From Flavobacterium humi (lineage in GTDB: Bacteria; Bacteroidota; Bacteroidia; Flavobacteriales; Flavobacteriaceae): 64,000 nucleotides of DNA. The stretch spans positions 66,769 to 130,768 of the forward strand of contig NZ_SRLH01000007.1 in NCBI RefSeq assembly GCF_004745595.1, written 5' to 3'. The translations under genes and the position numbers were made by a program. Position 1 is the stretch's first letter. Each line of letters begins with the position of its first letter. Positions 63,763-64,000 of the stretch are shown here, piece by piece. Under the pieces are notes generated by a model. That model did not search any database. It was not told the origin of the DNA and saw only the letters and a list, made by a program, of their open reading frames with translations.

Positions 63763-64000
63763 ATGTCTGGGTTAATCGGAAGAAAAATTGGCATGACTAG
63801 CATCTTTGACGAGAACGGGAAAAACATCCCTTGTACTGTTATTGAAGCAGGACCATGCGTAGTTACCCAAGTCAGAACCAAAGGTGTTGACGGGTATGAA
63901 GCTCTGCAACTTGGTTTCGATGACAAAAACGAGAAACATTCCACAAAAGCTGACTTAGGTCACTTTAAGAAAGCGGGAACTGTAGCTAAGAAAAAAGTCG
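63763..64000 (+). CDS. rplC: 50S ribosomal protein L3, N-terminal part
   Basis: Partial at the right edge; 79 codons are visible. [20 protein letters not shown] and the following [20 protein letters not shown] are typical of bacterial L3. It is presumably followed outside the window by the rest of the S10 operon. Its own promoter lies at 63685-63714. Confidence 0.97.
   Translation, partial: MSGLIGRKIGMTSIFDENGKNIPCTVIEAGPCVVTQVRTKGVDGYEALQLGFDDKNEKHSTKADLGHFKKAGTVAKKKV

Noticed and set aside
1..64000. tRNA, rRNA, insertion sequence or prophage
   Set aside because: No cloverleaf or CCA-type ends, no rRNA core motifs, no transposase or integrase, and no phage structural block were seen; the tail-fibre-like protein at 22717 is of the chromosomal surface type.

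Overview
The window comes from the chromosome of a member of Bacteroidota, almost certainly a Flavobacterium-like Flavobacteriaceae. The evidence is: secreted proteins with type IX secretion (T9SS) C-terminal sorting domains; a SusC/SusD pair; an S46 dipeptidyl-peptidase; a C10 peptidase; the gene order rpsL-rpsG-fusA-rpsJ-rplC; genes without Shine-Dalgarno sequences; and repeated promoters of the Bacteroidota type (TTG, about 19 nt, TAnnTTTG). I found no tRNA, rRNA, CRISPR array, prophage or insertion sequence.

Layout. 1-2.5 kb: start of an M3 peptidase gene, then purK-purE on the minus strand. 2.6-3.6 kb: a gene-free, repeat-rich interval with palindromes, direct repeats and a 14-bp tandem array. 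3.7-8.5 kb: an unusual OmpR-type response regulator, a T9SS adhesin-like protein and a TPR/HTH membrane regulator. 8.7-13.7 kb: a copper-handling cluster (Cys-rich secreted protein, HMA/DUF3347 lipoprotein, HMA-AraC regulator, HMA-MauE membrane protein, multicopper oxidase with a barrel-like tail). 13.7-22.4 kb: an ABC exporter, then a TetR regulator and a tripartite RND pump with four matching operators. 22.7-25.4 kb: a tail-fibre-like protein and a T9SS C10 peptidase in one unit. 25.6-27.4 kb: an alkylation-repair operon in which the functions of Ada are split over separate genes.

28-37 kb: housekeeping genes (hpt, adk, CNNM/CorC-type protein, obgE), an S46 peptidase, and an overlapping two-gene module of unknown function. 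37.4-43.9 kb: a 2174-residue alpha-2-macroglobulin with a SusC-type regulatory domain and TonB-plug domain inserted just before the A2M domain, where the bait region should lie; this is the most unusual protein here. 44-51.6 kb: TPR protein, mpl, radC, a RES/Xre toxin-antitoxin pair with a clear palindromic operator, yjjG, rarA and a rhomboid protease. 51.7-58.4 kb: rlmB and a four-gene SusC/SusD nutrient-uptake operon. 58.5-64 kb: an Omp85-like protein divergent from the ribosomal str operon (rpsL, rpsG, fusA, rpsJ), with rplC restarting from a promoter embedded in a perfect 16-bp inverted repeat.

Functionally the window mixes core metabolism and translation with envelope functions: metal and drug efflux, outer-membrane nutrient capture, and secreted peptidases and adhesins. 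Regulation is readable in several places: the TetR operators, the toxin-antitoxin operator, and promoters lying against terminators.
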